Shown one piece after another: positions 12,938-23,572 of a DNA stretch of 64,000 bases. The translations under genes were made by a program, and so were the position numbers. The notes below the pieces were generated by a model. It worked only from the letters and a program-made list of their open reading frames with translations. It was not told the DNA's origin and searched no databases. Source of the DNA: Filosporella fistucella (taxonomy: Eukaryota; Ascomycota; Leotiomycetes; Helotiales); assembly GCA_030077755.1 (NCBI GenBank), contig JAQJZZ010000014.1, positions 1,674,001-1,738,000 of the forward strand, in the 5' to 3' direction. Numbering within the stretch: the stretch's first letter is position 1; each line of letters begins with the position of its first letter.

Positions 12938-13963
12938 ATGGCCAGAATCCCTACAAAAAGTGTGGCCATTAACGGTTTCCAATCTGGCAATAATCATCCA
13001 AGTCAACCCTCATCATCTGTACGAACATCCTCGAGGGTTAACAGAAGAGGTCGACACCCTCTACCATCGACCCCAATGGCCGTAATTCAACAGAACCAAA
13101 TACAACAAACTCCCTTGTTCTCTTGCGTCTATGGTAAATGCCAGGATATGGATTGGATTTCAGTTCCAGAGGACGGCTCATATCCACCATGGACATACAA
13201 ATACAGCCCAGGAATGCTGCCTGTACTTGGACTCCGAAAGGGCGTTGTCCCACGTTGCTCTCAACATCCCGGAAGAGAATTTAACCTCAATGTCCACCGC
13301 AACATGGGCACATGGAAATACTTCTATGTTATCCTGCAACATACTCCAGGTGGATGTATGTCCGGTCCAGTCCTTCGAGAAACTCTCAAAGAATGGATGC
13401 CGGAACTTAAATTATGCAAAGGTCAATCCTACCGAGCCTGTCTCACTCACGCCAAAAAGTGGATCAAATGCTTCCATGACCCTCATACCAAGAAGGATAT
13501 GTGGAAACTTGTACCTATCATTCCGACCAGGAGTGTCGAAGGACCCAACAATGTGGTGGCTGAAGCTGCAATAGCTTCTTCAACTCCGGCTACTGTCGAG
13601 AATGGACCTGAACTCGGCAATGTGGTTCCTAGAGCTGAGGTAGCTTATCCACGGGCCCTTATGGAACATCATCCAGCACATTGTGGTTGTCCTCGACAGG
13701 CTGCGCAGCATGAATGTAGACACAATCTTCCACCAATAATCTCAAGAGTCCAAAGACTTATGAGTGTGTCTTCGCTGTTGAATATGCCCGCACTGGAAAT
13801 GGTAGCTCAAGAGGCCCTTGCCATTCATCAAAACAACCCCAGTCAACAAACGCAACATATGGGTCCTCCTGCTTCGCTTCTCAAGCGCAAAGCTTCTCTC
13901 CAGGAAGATGATGCAGGCTCTCTTCGCAAGAAGATGGTCATTCGTGTGTTGAGGTGGGAGTAA
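12938..13963 (+). CDS. Hypothetical protein, possible degenerate forkhead-like/winged-helix segment, 341 aa
   Basis: Intronless ORF. An in-frame leader reaches back to 12725, but MARIPTKSVAING is preferred: it follows a pyrimidine-rich leader and the context TTCAAAATGG is good. I do not recognise the family. Residues ~25-55 are Ser/Arg-rich. A Cys-containing block (FSCVYGKCQDMDW ... VPRCSQHPG) comes next. Then TWKYFYVILQHTPGGCMSGP and YRACLTHAKKWIKCFHDPHTKKDMWKL appear; length, a Tyr-rich first helix and a HNLSLNKCF-like helix followed by ...W.L recall a forkhead DNA-binding domain. A second Cys/His cluster (HPAHCGCPRQAAQHECRH) lies at ~235-255. The C-terminus is basic (LLKRKASL, LRKKMVIRVLRW). 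A transcription-factor-like role is inference only. Confidence 0.7.
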   Translation: MARIPTKSVAINGFQSGNNHPSQPSSSVRTSSRVNRRGRHPLPSTPMAVIQQNQIQQTPLFSCVYGKCQDMDWISVPEDGSYPPWTYKYSPGMLPVLGLRKGVVPRCSQHPGREFNLNVHRNMGTWKYFYVILQHTPGGCMSGPVLRETLKEWMPELKLCKGQSYRACLTHAKKWIKCFHDPHTKKDMWKLVPIIPTRSVEGPNNVVAEAAIASSTPATVENGPELGNVVPRAEVAYPRALMEHHPAHCGCPRQAAQHECRHNLPPIISRVQRLMSVSSLLNMPALEMVAQEALAIHQNNPSQQTQHMGPPASLLKRKASLQEDDAGSLRKKMVIRVLRWE

Positions 13964-14763
13964 CGAAAAAACAGAAAAACCCCAAAAAAAGTTGAAAATT
14001 CAAAATCATAAAACAATACTCTTGTTCAACCGCTTGTTTGATCATCTGGGTCCGTCATCTGAAGGCTATTGCAGAAGTCTTCGAACAAATCAGCGCTGTC
14101 GACGTCGATCTTTCGCTATTGAGCTATCCAGTTGTCTGCTCTTCCGCGAGTGGGTGGGCAGGCACCAGGTATTGGAATTTCAGTACATGGTTCAACTGCT
14201 AGCATGTACTGGCTCTGGCATTACACTTAATTTGAAGTGTATAATCTTGGAAAGTGAAGGGGTTGATGGGATAAATTGTACAGTGGATGGACCTGGAGTT
14301 GTATTTTTGCTCGTTGTTTGCTTTTTCCTTGCAGAAGTTGGGCCTGACTTCAGAAGCTGGCGCCGAAGGAGTTCTCTACACAGCGAACGATACCATTGGT
14401 GCTGTAAATTGGTTGCCAGCGGTCAAGGAGTTGGAATCTGGCTAGGCATCAGCGTTCTCTAAATTATTTTGCAGTGTATCATTGTCTCCTTTTCCATTGC
14501 ATGTGAGTGTGCTTAATGTGAATTGGACAAGACCTCGGAAAACAATTCAAGTACGATTCGGAATAGAATAGAGTACAATAGAGACGAGTGTATTGGCTGC
14601 ATATGTAGACGCATCCTCCATCCTGACACCGACCCATCCTTCATTCTTACAAAACATCATACAGTGACGTGAAATCACACATGAACGCCTGGCCACCGGA
14701 AAACTCGTAATTGCTGATAGACAAATGAAACATGTGGGCAACCCATCTTGTGCTAGGAGAGAT
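13964..14763. other. Convergent 3' intergenic region
   Basis: 0.8 kb between two convergently transcribed genes. An ORF of 156 codons (13992-14462, plus strand) has irregular, Cys/Trp-rich composition and starts in the poly-A-rich 3' flank of the upstream gene, so I do not call it. Most of this is probably UTR. Confidence 0.4.
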
Positions 14764-15316
14764 TTATTGTTGAGATTTCTTTGGGGAGAGGACTTCGAGT
14801 TTTTCTGTTTGAAAGTTAGTAGTGACATTGAGAATGCAGAGGAAACTTACGTTGAACAAGATTCAAAGCACTACGGTTCTTGCCCTCTGCATCTGCATAT
14901 TGGGACATTGATGCTTCACCTTCAACATAGACCAAAGTTCTGTTGCCTCGTCAGCACATATTCTAATTTCCGCCTAAAACCATCTGAACACCAAATTCTA
15001 GAACAAGCTCAGAAATTTAGAGGCGCAAGGATAAAACATACCCCTTGTCTAGACTGGCAATGAAATCTCTTTGTGGTCCCTCAGGAAGGAAACTTGTGAC
15101 TCTGAACCAGCTGGTTTTTTGGTTCTCTCCCTTTCCACTATTTGTACCAACTGCGTATCTGAGGATCTCTTGTCCGGTGCTTGTAGCATGCACCTCAGGT
15201 GTATCTGCCAGTCTGCCTACGATGGTCATCTTTGCGAAGGAAGATTGAGAGGTGGATGTAGAGAAAGTGCGGGTTGAGGGAGCGCGGAGAGCGCGTCGAA
15301 GGAGGAAAGAGCTCAT
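14764..15316 (-). CDS. RIM1: Mitochondrial single-stranded DNA-binding protein (Rim1/mtSSB), 134 aa
   Basis: Exons 15316-15042, 14939-14851 and 14804-14764 (275+89+41 = 405 nt, in phase). Donors are GTATGT and GTAAGT; acceptors are CAACAG and AAACAG. The N-terminus MSSFLLRRALRAPSTRTFSTS is a clear mitochondrial presequence (Arg/Ser/Thr-rich, no acidic residues). It is followed by the SSB OB-fold: MTIVGRLADTPEVHAT, ILRYAVGTNS, TSWFRVTSFLP and, in exon 2, KGTLVYVEGEASM. The short tail LEVLSPKKSQQ ends the protein without the acidic tip of bacterial SSB, as usual in mitochondria. It should bind ssDNA during mtDNA replication and recombination. Length matches yeast Rim1 (135 aa). The start is the first Met of the presequence. 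Confidence 0.94.
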
Positions 15317-18300
15317 TTTCAGGGCTGTGGTGGGTGCTAAGGTATTTCGAGGGAGCGCAGGGTAGTGCTGGAGATGATGAGATGGATATAGAAGTTGCAG
15401 AGGTACAAGATGAGAGATTGTGGTTTAGATGGATCTGGCGCAAAGTAGTTGTCGTTCATTGAGGCTCTTGATCTCGCGTTTTTTGGTGATAGGGGATGCC
15501 AAGGCTGGGGAGCATCGGGTCACATGATCAATGTGTGGACGGGATCTTCTGAAAAGTACCTATCCTTCGCCACCAATATGGCATGGCTGTCTCACTCCGT
15601 ACTCAAAATCTCGAAGGGGACTCAAAAATTGTTCTAATTATGATGAGTGACGGCATCGTTGTGGTAGCTCTTCGCAGACCACCAATTATCCCAGCCATTT
15701 CAAAGCCATGACTAACTGAAACCTCTCGATAGTATAAAGCAATTTTCGAACAGTTATAAAGTCCACTGCCTGCGTTAGCTTTTATTTTTGAGACAAAAAG
15801 TCTAAGAGCAATGGTTCTACAGCAGAGTTTCATTTCTTTCTCATATTGCGTTTTGCGGGGATATTCATACCAAATTTAAATCTGGTTCTCGTACCCGATT
15901 CTTGGAAGATATCGCAGCTTTTGCAACACGATAACGAGAGACGGTGGAGGTAACACATTATCAGCTTGCCATACACTACATCATTTCCACGGTCATTACC
16001 GAGTGTTGCGCATAATCTCGTCTAATTGATTTGAATTGATTACAATGAATTTTTGTTTTGGAGATGTGAGGATATCAGTTGGGCTGTTCTGATCGTTCAT
16101 AGTTGCATATGCCTGTGCTTGAGAGTGAGCCAGAGTAGAGTTACTGTGACTAGGCATTCTAAAACACGTTTGATACTGCTATTGGGTACCATTTGAAATG
16201 CGGGGGTTAAGAGTGGTCCAGGGATCTGAACAAGAAGGATGTTGTGCTGCTCGAGGGAGATATACATTGAAGATGACGGCTATGAAGAATAACATGGCAA
16301 CATAAACTCGAGACTTTGTCACGGATAGCTGCATAGAGAGAATTGGCGCCGAAGAAAAAAGAAATGGAAAAGGTAGGACAAAAAAGCATGGATACCATAT
16401 ACATTAGGTAAATATTGGTTTTTGCGGGCAATACTCGGTTGATTTGATATTTGAGGAAGTTGAGTAAGCAGGAAAAGTACATGGTAAATCAAATTCAAGA
16501 AAGCAAGACGATGATTGAGGTCTAAAATAACGATAACAGGGAAAATACTCCTTCAAACCAATATCGCCACTTGACGGGTAATATTGCCAACTGTTACCAA
16601 AACACGAAACTGAAGCAAGTGCAGTATCTTCGTGAAAGGTAGTGTTGCACAGCATGATGCAAAAAATACGGTTCGACCCGCACAAGCTTATCTCAACCAC
16701 TGCCCGCCTGTTCGGACAATCGGACGACAATCGGATTATCAGCCGTTGTTGTGCACAGTACAGTTGTTGCACCGTGAGGTGGAGTTCGATCATCTGATGT
16801 GGAGCTTTTTGTAATCGATAGAGATAGACGAGTAGGTAAGAAGTCGAAGGAAAGATTTCATCATCTCAACCTCGTCTGATTGAAGTTCATGCGGATCTAA
16901 TTAGGCCAAGATGCAGCAGAAGGAAGCTTACAAAGTGGTGTTGCCGGATATCCAGACTTCCACGCGTGTTACCTTACCTTAGCCTTTGGTAGGTACGTGA
17001 ATGTTGACGCGAAAAAGTACAAGGCTGCAGTGGAGGGACCATTCGGCGGTCTAAGTTTTTAGAAGGGGCGTCCAATCCTTCGGTGCGGAGAATTTTCACA
17101 AGCGTTGCATTGGTTCCTGAACTTGACTCCTTTCAGATGCGTAGATAGACGGATCGAGAACCCTTGGAAATTACACATGAGAAGAGTAACACACTAAGGT
17201 ATCTTCAAGAAGCTGGATCCCCGCATCTGGGCAGAGGTAATGGGCGAGGTGAGAGGCAAGATTGTAGAGCTGAAAGTGCTTTATTGTAATGTCTAATTAT
17301 AATGATTATATCTACTTGGGAAAAGAAAGTCTGTCACAAAAGGGGAGATCATCGTCGCAACAAAAAAAGGAGAGATTGGAATGAAAGGGTGAGGGTGAGG
17401 CAGAGTAGACCTGGAGGGTCAGCTCAGCTCAATTCAGATCAGTCGAATCGGCCATGTCGGGTCAGGGTTGTCGTCGTCCTCCTACACTCACAGCCCCATC
17501 CTGGTTTATGCGTTAGCCATATGTGAAGGTACCCGGCGTCGTTACTCTCTAGCCACCCATCTACAAGTGGATCAGACCATCTGGGCAACCAAGCAAGTGC
17601 ATCTGACTTGCACTATGCAATCTCGCTTAACCACCTCAATTTTCTCGAAGCGGCAGCATCTCCTGTCCTCCTCTCCTCTATCGACACATCACCAGCAACG
17701 ACCATGCACAACTACAACCACAGCTTACCGTGCGCGAAGAAAAAAAAAAAATTCAAGCACGAAGACGGAGTACGGATATAGAGGTATCTAGTCGATTACA
17801 GCTCCAAGCTCTTCCCGTCTACGATCCGTTTCTTATGCTGCAAAGCTACCTTCTGTGCCACGACCGCCTCTCCCACTTCCACTTTCACTTCCACCTCCGC
17901 CGCCTCCCTTTTCTTTCCGCCCAGAGAACCTTCCTGGACGATTTGAACCGAACTGAACCTGGCCTGTCGAACCCCCAATCTACGGAGTTTTCGTCCAGTC
18001 TAGTCAAGCCAAGACCAGCCTTCCAATCCACGTTGATGGACTTCGAGCCCCTCCCTCCTTCTTCCTCCCTACAGGTACCATCGACGTACGAGTACCTTAC
18101 CCTCCTTCGTATCCGCCAATCTGTGGCTTTGACTTTTGACTCTCCTGAATCTCAGCTCAACGTTGTGGCAGCTTCCAAAGCATTGCGGTAATTCCAACAC
18201 CCAATTGATGCAAGACCATTTCCACATTGTGAGATGCGAGTGGTCTGAAAACCTAGACACCACCACGTCTTCCATCGCTGGCGGTCTGGAGTGCCACGCC

Positions 18301-19219
18301 GAATGTTGCAGCTCAAGTGCTTCACAACTTCTCATTCCCGGCTAATAATGATTGGTACAGTACAGCTCAATGTGGACGATGCGTCACGATACTACAAATG
18401 GTAAAGTAAGGTACTAGACGCGCAGCATTGGATTCATCCTTGCCATGCTTCCAAGAATATATGCAGGGCTACTGAACTTCTCGTGAACCTGGAAGCAGAT
18501 CACCACCCCATGGAACATTTGGCTGGCTCTGCCACTCTCGAGACCAAAAAGTGGCATGGCGGCCATGCAATCATTTCAACCAGGGCCAACAACCCACCAC
18601 TCTGCGGTCGACCTCTAACGAGCAGACTTCTTTCTCCAGGCGACTTCTCGTGGGACATCGTAATCTGCTTTTTACGCCTCGCGCCTCCATCGAGATAATT
18701 TTGGGGACCGGGCTGGGTTATGTAAAACTGTAAGTACCAAAGCTGCTCTGAGGTTCGCACTTCGTCTGGAGCTTGACGCGCTACTCTTCTCTTCATCTCA
18801 TCTGGTCCGTCCTTTCTCCACCACTCTGATTCATCCCATGTCAAACCTTCTTCATCCATTCTCCTCGATCTTCCAATCGGGTCACTTCTCATCCTGGTGG
18901 GCATTGTTGCCGGATCGGCACTACTTACTTACCCAAGCCCACGCTTAGCAGCAACCAGCTTCCTCTCATCACCTCACTCAAACCTTGTCTTGCCTCTTCT
19001 CAAACTTCGGAATTATTCCCCTCTACATTCATTTTCTTCAACCAATGCCTCAAATTTGTTTTGCTTGAGTACTGCCAGCAGGTACTGCGCCAATGCAACC
19101 TACATTCGTTTAATCAGCAAGACACCTTCGACCTCTCGTTCTTCAACTTTGGAGAACTTTCTTACCCATCCTTATATTGTACAGGCTTTAAGCTGTGGAG
19201 AAGTACCCACAGCGTCAAT
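15317..19219. other. Long non-coding divergent region (3.9 kb)
   Basis: No gene could be supported. Small overlapping ORFs on both strands (for example 16404-16793 minus, 17468-18191 plus) lack motifs or consistent coding bias. The right half (17400-19200) is strongly pyrimidine-rich on the plus strand, with repeated TCCTCC/CTTCC runs and an A12 tract at about 17741-17752. This fits a long promoter and 5' leader for the membrane-protein gene at 19220. An unannotated lncRNA cannot be excluded. Confidence 0.4.
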
Positions 19220-22200
19220 ATGGTTTATGCGATGCGGTCGAAGATTTTGGTTGTTCTATTAATCTGCTGCTGTATCAACCTTACAGTTGCAAATAGATGG
19301 GCAATTCATTTACATGGGCGTGATGGACCTACAACTCCATCAAATACAAACGTGGAATCTACCACAACCCAGACCAACAAGCCGTCGCAAACTGCAAGCG
19401 GGGAAAATGCTTCAACACAACGGTCTGGCTCTGCAACAGCAACTATCGCCGCAACTAACTCAACATTGAGTTCTGTATCAAGCTCAGCAACTGCTACTTC
19501 AGCTACTGTATCACCGGTAACCTCGAATATCAATGGAGCGATACCAACGTCTCCCATTAATCTTAACTACTCTGGATTCAATTGTAAGTGAAGAATCTGT
19601 TGAGAGACATCCTTGCTGATGTAGGACAGCCACGAAAACCCCAGACAAGCTTCCAATCACGCCTCAAATAACCCCGGGATTCGCTGTTGCTGGAGTAATA
19701 TTGATGCTCACGGGAATCGTATATACACTTGTGGGAATCAAGAACAAATGGCTACACATCTACCTTTCTGCTGGTTATCTCGCCAGTATCGCGGTTACGG
19801 TTTTGATACTCTATGTTATGAATCCACCAATTACCAATGCTGTACAAGGAGCATATGTTGTTGCAGCGGTTATGACGGGACTAGTTTTGGGTGGAGCCGC
19901 GATTATTTTCACTGAAATGACTGAAGGTTTAGGTTGCCTATTGGGAGGTTTTTGTTTCAGCATGTGGCTTCTCGTTCTTAAGCCAGGCGGACTTTTGACA
20001 GCAACCAGTAGCAAAGCTATCTTTATTGCCGCCTTTACGATTGCGGTGTTCTCAACATCATTCAGTCATTACACTCGACCTTATGGATTGATTACTTCGA
20101 TTTCATTCAGCGGAGCTACAGCTGTCGTTATGGGAATCGATTGTTTTAGTCGCGCTGGGTTGAAGGAGTTTTGGGCATATCTCTGGGCCTTGAATTCGAA
20201 CCTGTTCCCTCTTGGTGCTACCACCTATCCGTTAACCCGAGGAATTCGTGTCGAAATTGCAGCAATCATTGTCATCTTCTTGGCTGGTATTGTATCTCAA
20301 ATGAAGCTCTGGAAAGTTATCAAGGAACGCCGGGACAAACGCGCTACTGAGAGGTTACAAGATGAACGCACAATGGAACAAGAGGAGGAGAATGTGGGCA
20401 GACGAATCGAGCACGCCAATGCTGAAGAACGAAATCAATGGGAAGCTGTATACGGTGACAAAGATGCAGTAAAGTCTACTGGAGCTTCAATACGTGATTC
20501 CGGGGTCGGCGACATGGACAGTCAGAAAAAGGGCGCCAACAGTACTGTTACTTCGAGACGTTCCGGTGAAGAGGAAATTGAAATGTCAGATATGTCCTCG
20601 CCAACTCTAACTACAGGCGCCGGACTTGTTATGACTGGCAAAGATGGAGGGCCTGTAATTGTACGGGTAGCTCGAGATGTAGAGCCACCACCGGAGCTTG
20701 ATGCAAATGGAAACATCATCCCAAGAGAAAAGAATCGTGATAGCATGATCTCGCCAAGGAGTTCGGTCCATCAGAAAAGAGACGATGAGAATATCTGGGT
20801 GGTAGGCGCCGATGGTGAAGCTCGTTTGGAGAGACGACCTTCAACACGACATACCAAGAGAGCATCAAATTCGAAGGTCTCTGTGGCTCCTGATGTCGTT
20901 CCACTACCGTTCAAAGTTCCCGAAGGAGAGGAAGCAGATGATCGATCGTCTGTTGCTACTTTTGCAGATGAGGACCAGGAGAGACGACCTTCGAGACCGT
21001 TTTCACCAGCATCCATGATTATGCGAAGATTATCGAAGAGATCGCAGAGAAATTCAACACCAAGACATTCAAGGCATTTCTCTATGGGAGAAGCTGGGAA
21101 TAGCACTGAAGATTTGGTTATTCCTCGAGGAGTTGAGGATGATCGTGCAAGCTCAATTGCTGCGACTATGGATGGTCTAAGCGACGATGAAGATATGAGA
21201 AGTATTCGATCATCAATCAGACAAGCACCTGATACAGCCGAGGCTGCCCGAATTGAAAAGGATACTGATGCGACAAAAACCCCGGATATCAATGCAGAGA
21301 CTTCGGGAACTACAGATAAACTTTCCGTCCCAACCGATGAAACCAAAACCCGGCCGGTTTCTGAAGCCACCATTGCAACCGCCATCCTCGAGCCAGAACC
21401 AGAAGTTAAAGAGCCAAAGAAGTCAAAAGGCAAAGCCAAAGAGATCGTTGAGGAGGATATTATCAAGTCCTTGACCTCAAGTACAGATCCAAAGGAGGTG
21501 GAAGCAGATGCAGAAAAGGAACCAGAGGCTGCTTCGAGGCGAGCACCATCAATTGCATCAGTTGCTCGCTCTCGTCCAGCAAGCATTTCTAAAGACAGAT
21601 TACCAGCCCAAATGTCAAAAGTTGTCATGTCATATAGAACAAACGAGTGGGCGAAGCATCTCAGTAATGCCGATGCACCAGAGTTTGAAGAGCTTCAAAT
21701 TGCGGAATACCCGGCTCAGGAAGCTGTTCCAGAGGCCCCTGCACCAGTAAACGTTGTCGATCTTCAACAAACAGCCGAAAATGCAATGCCTCCTCCGATG
21801 CCTAGAAGTGTTTCTCAAATGTCGAATCCTAGTCCTGCGTTGACCAGATCGGGGTCTGCGCAGTCGAAAACTTTTCCTTCCAAGGGAGAGTCAAACACCA
21901 ATCCACAGGACCCTGGACTCATTCGCAGCTTGTCACAACAATCGTTAACACAAAACTCACAACAAAGTGTAACTCCTGTTCCTCGTGGTTTCCGTTCAGT
22001 ATCAAATCCAGCCATTCCACAACCGATTGTTGAATCGCCAATTGAGGAAGATTTTCCCGGCCACTCACCGAATATTCCGTCGACTAGCAAGTTCTCCCCT
22101 AATCCTAATGTACCTTTTGGATCGACAAATACCTTGATTGGCAAGCGGGACAGCATCTTACGGAATAAGTCCAGCTACAGTGTGGCTTTACCCTCAACCC

Positions 22201-22757
22201 CTGAAGTACCTTATCAATTCCCTACAACATATAATTCTCAATTTCAATACCCACAATATACGAGCGGACCAACATCAAGAGCGGGCAGTGATGCAGGTTC
22301 GATATATAATTACCCAAATGTCAACGCTATCAATTATGACGAGGATAACATGTCCCTTTCAGCTCGTCGTGATCTAATTCGACAAAACTCTCTTCAACAA
22401 ATATCTACACCGATTCCTCCACCACTCCAACAGACTCCTATTCCCTTCGATTCACATCAACCACGTCGTCAATCATCGGGTCCTTCTCCAATGGTACGCG
22501 AACAACAACTGGCATCTTGGAGAGCAAGCGTCGCTCATGATTTGCAAAGTGCTGTAATTCCAAAGCACACAATTGAAAGGCAGCGGAGTGCGTTGTGGAG
22601 TGAGAGGCAACAAGAAGATCATAGAAAAGCTATGGAGGAAAGGAAGAGGGGCGAGAGAGATAGTGCATTTGATGAGCGAATGAGGAGGGGAGATATGTTA
22701 GATGCCCATAGAGAGGCATTAAGGAGGATGCAAGCTACTGCTAACAAGCACGCTTGA
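19220..22757 (+). CDS. Fungal TM7S3/TM198-like (DUF4203-type) membrane protein with long cytosolic tail, 1163 aa
   Basis: Exons 19220-19583 and 19630-22757 (3492 nt in phase; GTAAGT donor, GACAG acceptor). Start MVYAMRSK is followed by a signal peptide core (ILVVLLICCCINLTVA). Residues ~30-120 are Ser/Thr/Ala-rich and probably O-glycosylated outside the cell. Then come about seven hydrophobic segments between residues ~140 and 360 (GFAVAGVILMLTGIVYTLVG, YLASIAVTVLILYVM, AYVVAAVMTGLVLGGAAIIF, LLGGFCFSMWLLVL, AIFIAAFTIAVFSTS, ITSISFSGATAVVMG, VEIAAIIVIFLAGIV). This Gly-rich pattern matches the TM7S3/TM198 domain. The remaining ~800 residues are hydrophilic, Ser/Pro/Gln-rich, with basic RRxS sites, and end in a charged coiled-coil-like segment. 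Function is unknown; plasma-membrane or endomembrane location is inferred. Confidence 0.85.
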
Positions 22758-23572
22758 ACAATTATTCAAAGTTTTAAGTATGACCTTATATCTTTCTAAT
22801 CTTAATATTGGAGAAGGGAACATTTGATGATTATGACCATCAATACGAGCGTGGTCCATGGAAGTCATGAGATTTGTATATAGCAAAATATGTGCGCATG
22901 AATCTGGTGTTCTTGTTTGTAGAGGATGGGAAGATGGCACAGCTGCGAGGCAAATGGGCTTCTGTACATAATGTAAGAGTTTTTGACTTACATTTGATTG
23001 TACGTGCAGGATATATTCGGTAGATAGGATCATGATATCTATTATCAAGTTTACCAGATGAACCGTGCATTTTCCTCTTTCAGGTTATCATCCCCGACAG
23101 AGAGATCCACATCCATCATGAACTGCCGCAACATTACACGTGATAGGGCTGAGTTGGCGATCCAGGTTCAGGTCCTTGGGCTGAGGACCCTGCTCTAGCT
23201 CCAGCAGTTCCTTGATTGTACGGTCCAATGTGTGATTCCCGCTTTTTGCATTGCAACATCCGAAAACCCTCCAAATTTTTGTTTAGGATGTTGTGAGGAA
23301 GAGAAGAGTTTGTAGATCTTCAAACCCACAACAAAGGTGCGGCACAATTTCACAGTAAGCTCGTGGTCCATCTCTTAATCAGCGGCTATGCAGTAAGCGG
23401 CCAATTTGAGTTCAAGCGGGCAGGCTGGACTGAGCTCCGCCAAACCCGGTGCAAGGATCCAGTGACCGAAGCACGAGAACCTCTTTACGGATTTTCCTCT
23501 TTCAAGAACATCATGATTATTTTGTTTTGAGAATCTATTCCATGATTCGGCAATACTGGAGCCCTTATCAAG
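22758..23572. other. Intergenic region, no gene
   Basis: 0.8 kb between two same-strand genes: 3' UTR of the membrane protein gene and upstream region of the histidine kinase. The sequence just before 23573 (23375-23570) carries an open minus-strand frame with no motif, which I treat as a shadow. Confidence 0.4.

Noticed and set aside
16404..16793. 129-codon minus-strand ORF in the long gap
   Set aside because: No motif, many Cys/Ser/Ile codons typical of chance frames, and overlapping ORFs on both strands.
17468..18191. Overlapping plus-strand ORFs in pyrimidine-rich DNA
   Set aside because: Ser/Leu/Pro/His-rich peptides produced by C/T-rich sequence in several frames at once; better explained as promoter and leader.
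20771..21628. 285-codon minus-strand ORF inside the membrane-protein gene
   Set aside because: Antisense shadow of the Ser/Glu-rich tail; the plus-strand frame is continuous with the membrane domain.
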